Of a stretch of 6,127 nucleotides of DNA, positions 4,540-6,127 are shown in pieces. A program made the translations under genes and the position numbers. Positions within the stretch are counted from its first letter, which is position 1. The number at the start of each line of letters is the position of its first letter. Source of the DNA: an uncultured Butyricicoccus sp. (GTDB taxonomy: Bacteria; Bacillota; Clostridia; Oscillospirales; Butyricicoccaceae); assembly GCA_947575935.1 (NCBI GenBank), contig CANPPM010000171.1, positions 1 through 6,127 on the forward strand. The letters run 5' to 3'. The notes beneath the pieces were generated by a model. That model saw nothing but the letters and a program-made list of their open reading frames with translations. It was not told the DNA's origin and did no database searches.

Positions 4540-6084
4540 ATGGACAATCATCAGTTCGTACTCGTTCTGGATTTTGGTGGGCAGTATAATCAGCTTATTG
4601 CGCGGCGTGTGCGTGAGCACCATGTTTATTGCGAGGTAAAATCTTATAAAACGCCTTTGGCAGAGATTCGAGCGATGCATCCGGCGGGCATTATTTTTAC
4701 CGGCGGGCCCAATAGCGTATATGAGGAGGATTCCCCCAGCTGCGCAAAGGAGATTTTTTCGCTTGGTGTGCCGGTGTTGGGGATTTGCTATGGTTGCCAG
4801 CTGATGGCACGTCTGCTGGGCGGGGAGGTCACGGCGGCGCAGGAAGATACCGCAAGGGAATACGGCAAGACGGAAACCCATTATGATACCGGCTGCCGGC
4901 TGTTTCAAGGATTGCCGGAAACTGGGATCGCCTGGATGAGCCATGGGGATTATATGGCGAGGGTCCCCGAGGGATTTCAGCTGGCGGCACATACTGCCAT
5001 GTGTCCGACTGCAGCAATTGCCGACGAGGCGCGCGGCTTTTACGGGGTGCAGTTTCATCCAGAGGTGAATCATACCGAAAATGGCAGCCTGATGCTGAAA
5101 AATTTCCTGTATGATGTATGTGGCTGTACCGGGGATTGGACTATGGACAACTATAAGGAGCAGCAGATTCATTCGATCCGCGAGAAAGTGGGAGATGGAA
5201 GGGTGTTGCTGGCGCTTTCTGGCGGCGTGGATTCTTCCGTTGCAGCCGCGCTGCTTGCCGAGGCGGTGGGGAACCAATTGACCTGTGTATTCGTGGATCA
5301 TGGACTGATGCGAAAAAACGAGGGAGATGAGGTGGAATCTGCATTTGCCCGATGGGATATTCGTTTTGTACGGGTAAATGCAGAAAAACGATTCTTGGAT
5401 CGGCTGGCCGGCGTTTCAGATCCGGAAACGAAACGCAAGATTATCGGCGAGGAGTTTATCCGGGTTTTTGAGGAAGAAGCCAAGCGGATCGGTACGGTCG
5501 ATTATCTGGTTCAGGGGACGATCTATCCTGATGTAATCGAATCGGGCGCCGGAGACGCCGCCGTAATTAAAAGTCACCATAATGTTGGCGGTTTACCCGA
5601 TTTTGTTGACTTTAAGGAAATTATAGAGCCTCTGCGCCTGCTGTTTAAAGATGAGGTCCGGCAACTTGGCCGTGAGCTGCAGCTGCCGGAGTATTTGGTT
5701 ATGCGCCAGCCGTTTCCGGGCCCTGGCCTGGCAATTCGGGTTATCGGGGAAATCACTAAGGACAAGCTGGATGTGTTGCGGGAAGCCGATTTTATCTTCC
5801 GCGATGAGATTACAAAAGCCGGATTAGAATATTCCATCAATCAGTATTTTGCAGTGTTGACGGATATGCGTTCGGTCGGCGTGATGGGCGATGGGCGGAC
5901 GTATGATTATACGCTTGCGCTTCGAGGCGTTACAACGACAGATTTTATGACTGCAGATTGGGCACGGATCCCGTTTGAGGTCCTGGACCGCATCTCCGTC
6001 CGAATTGTGAATGAGGTAGTTCACATCAACCGAGTTGTTTATGATATCACCAGCAAGCCCCCGGCGACGATTGAGTGGGAATAA
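4540..6084 (+). CDS. guaA: GMP synthase (glutamine-hydrolysing)
   Basis: A complete 514-residue GuaA, converting XMP, ATP and glutamine to GMP in the cytosol, the last step of guanine nucleotide synthesis. The N-terminal class I glutamine amidotransferase domain (about 5-195) begins VLVLDFGGQYNQLIARRVRE and has nucleophile Cys83 in GICYGCQ with His173 and Glu175 in QFHPE. The ATP-pyrophosphatase domain has its P-loop SGGVDSS at 227-233, VDHGLMRKNE (252-261), and QGTIYPDVIESG (325-336). The C-terminal dimerisation domain contains RQPFPGPGLAIR (389-400) and ends with the conserved KPPATIEWE. The ATG at 4540 has AGGAGGG 6 nt upstream and begins right at the family's N terminus; the frame stays open back to 4405, but that part is not GuaA-like and falls in the structured leader. 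It is transcribed alone from its own promoter. Confidence 0.97.
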   Translation: MDNHQFVLVLDFGGQYNQLIARRVREHHVYCEVKSYKTPLAEIRAMHPAGIIFTGGPNSVYEEDSPSCAKEIFSLGVPVLGICYGCQLMARLLGGEVTAAQEDTAREYGKTETHYDTGCRLFQGLPETGIAWMSHGDYMARVPEGFQLAAHTAMCPTAAIADEARGFYGVQFHPEVNHTENGSLMLKNFLYDVCGCTGDWTMDNYKEQQIHSIREKVGDGRVLLALSGGVDSSVAAALLAEAVGNQLTCVFVDHGLMRKNEGDEVESAFARWDIRFVRVNAEKRFLDRLAGVSDPETKRKIIGEEFIRVFEEEAKRIGTVDYLVQGTIYPDVIESGAGDAAVIKSHHNVGGLPDFVDFKEIIEPLRLLFKDEVRQLGRELQLPEYLVMRQPFPGPGLAIRVIGEITKDKLDVLREADFIFRDEITKAGLEYSINQYFAVLTDMRSVGVMGDGRTYDYTLALRGVTTTDFMTADWARIPFEVLDRISVRIVNEVVHINRVVYDITSKPPATIEWE

Positions 6085-6094
6085 AAATTACAAC

Positions 6095-6127
6095 CCCGGA
6101 AAGCCCGTATTTATGCGGGTTTCCGGG
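6095..6127 (+). terminator. Intrinsic terminator of guaA, cut by the window edge
   Basis: CCCGGAAA-g-CCCG (6095-6107) pairs with CGGG-TTTCCGGG at the end of the window, with one bulge and an A/T-rich loop. The stem starts 10 bp after the guaA stop. Any T-tract would lie beyond position 6127 and cannot be seen. Confidence 0.75.

Overview
The window looks like chromosome from a gut-type Clostridia/Firmicute, most likely Oscillospiraceae or a relative. The reasons are strong AGGAGG-type ribosome binding sites, sigma-A-like promoters, a TTG start, moderately high GC, and a gene set (UPF0340/YwlG-like, TIGR03905 TSCPD protein, small SCP2 protein) typical of anaerobic Firmicutes. No species is claimed. 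No mobile element, CRISPR array, rRNA or tRNA was recognised.

Left part (1-475, minus strand): a 161-bp unit repeated three times head to tail. On the minus strand each unit carries a complete 35-codon ORF with its own well-spaced AGGAGG. The peptide has a hydrophobic N-terminal half, an AVASA signal-peptidase-like motif and a short polar tail ending NGYDYR. Two copies are identical; the one transcribed first differs at two residues. It is the least explained feature here. Positions 476-1012 have no convincing gene and hold a possible minus-strand promoter for the array.

Middle part (1013-4290, plus strand): a promoter and a 106-aa SCP2 sterol-carrier-domain protein, then a 350-bp gap with extensive inverted complementarity and a hairpin/terminator that overlaps the next promoter. 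Next comes a tight four-gene operon: UPF0340 (YwlG-like) protein, HAD-family phosphatase (TTG start), TIGR03905 TSCPD protein and a cytosolic lipase-like alpha/beta hydrolase. Gaps are 17 bp, 1 bp and an 11-bp overlap. It ends at a strong intrinsic terminator.

Right part (4330-6127, plus strand): an extended -10 promoter, a leader of about 175 nt that can fold into a closed multi-helix structure, and a complete guaA (GMP synthase, glutamine-hydrolysing), followed by an intrinsic terminator cut by the window edge. The leader does not match the purine or ykkC-type riboswitch cores I know, so it may be an undescribed regulatory RNA for GMP synthesis. GuaA is the only gene with an assured pathway (XMP to GMP); the other products are known as families without precise substrates.
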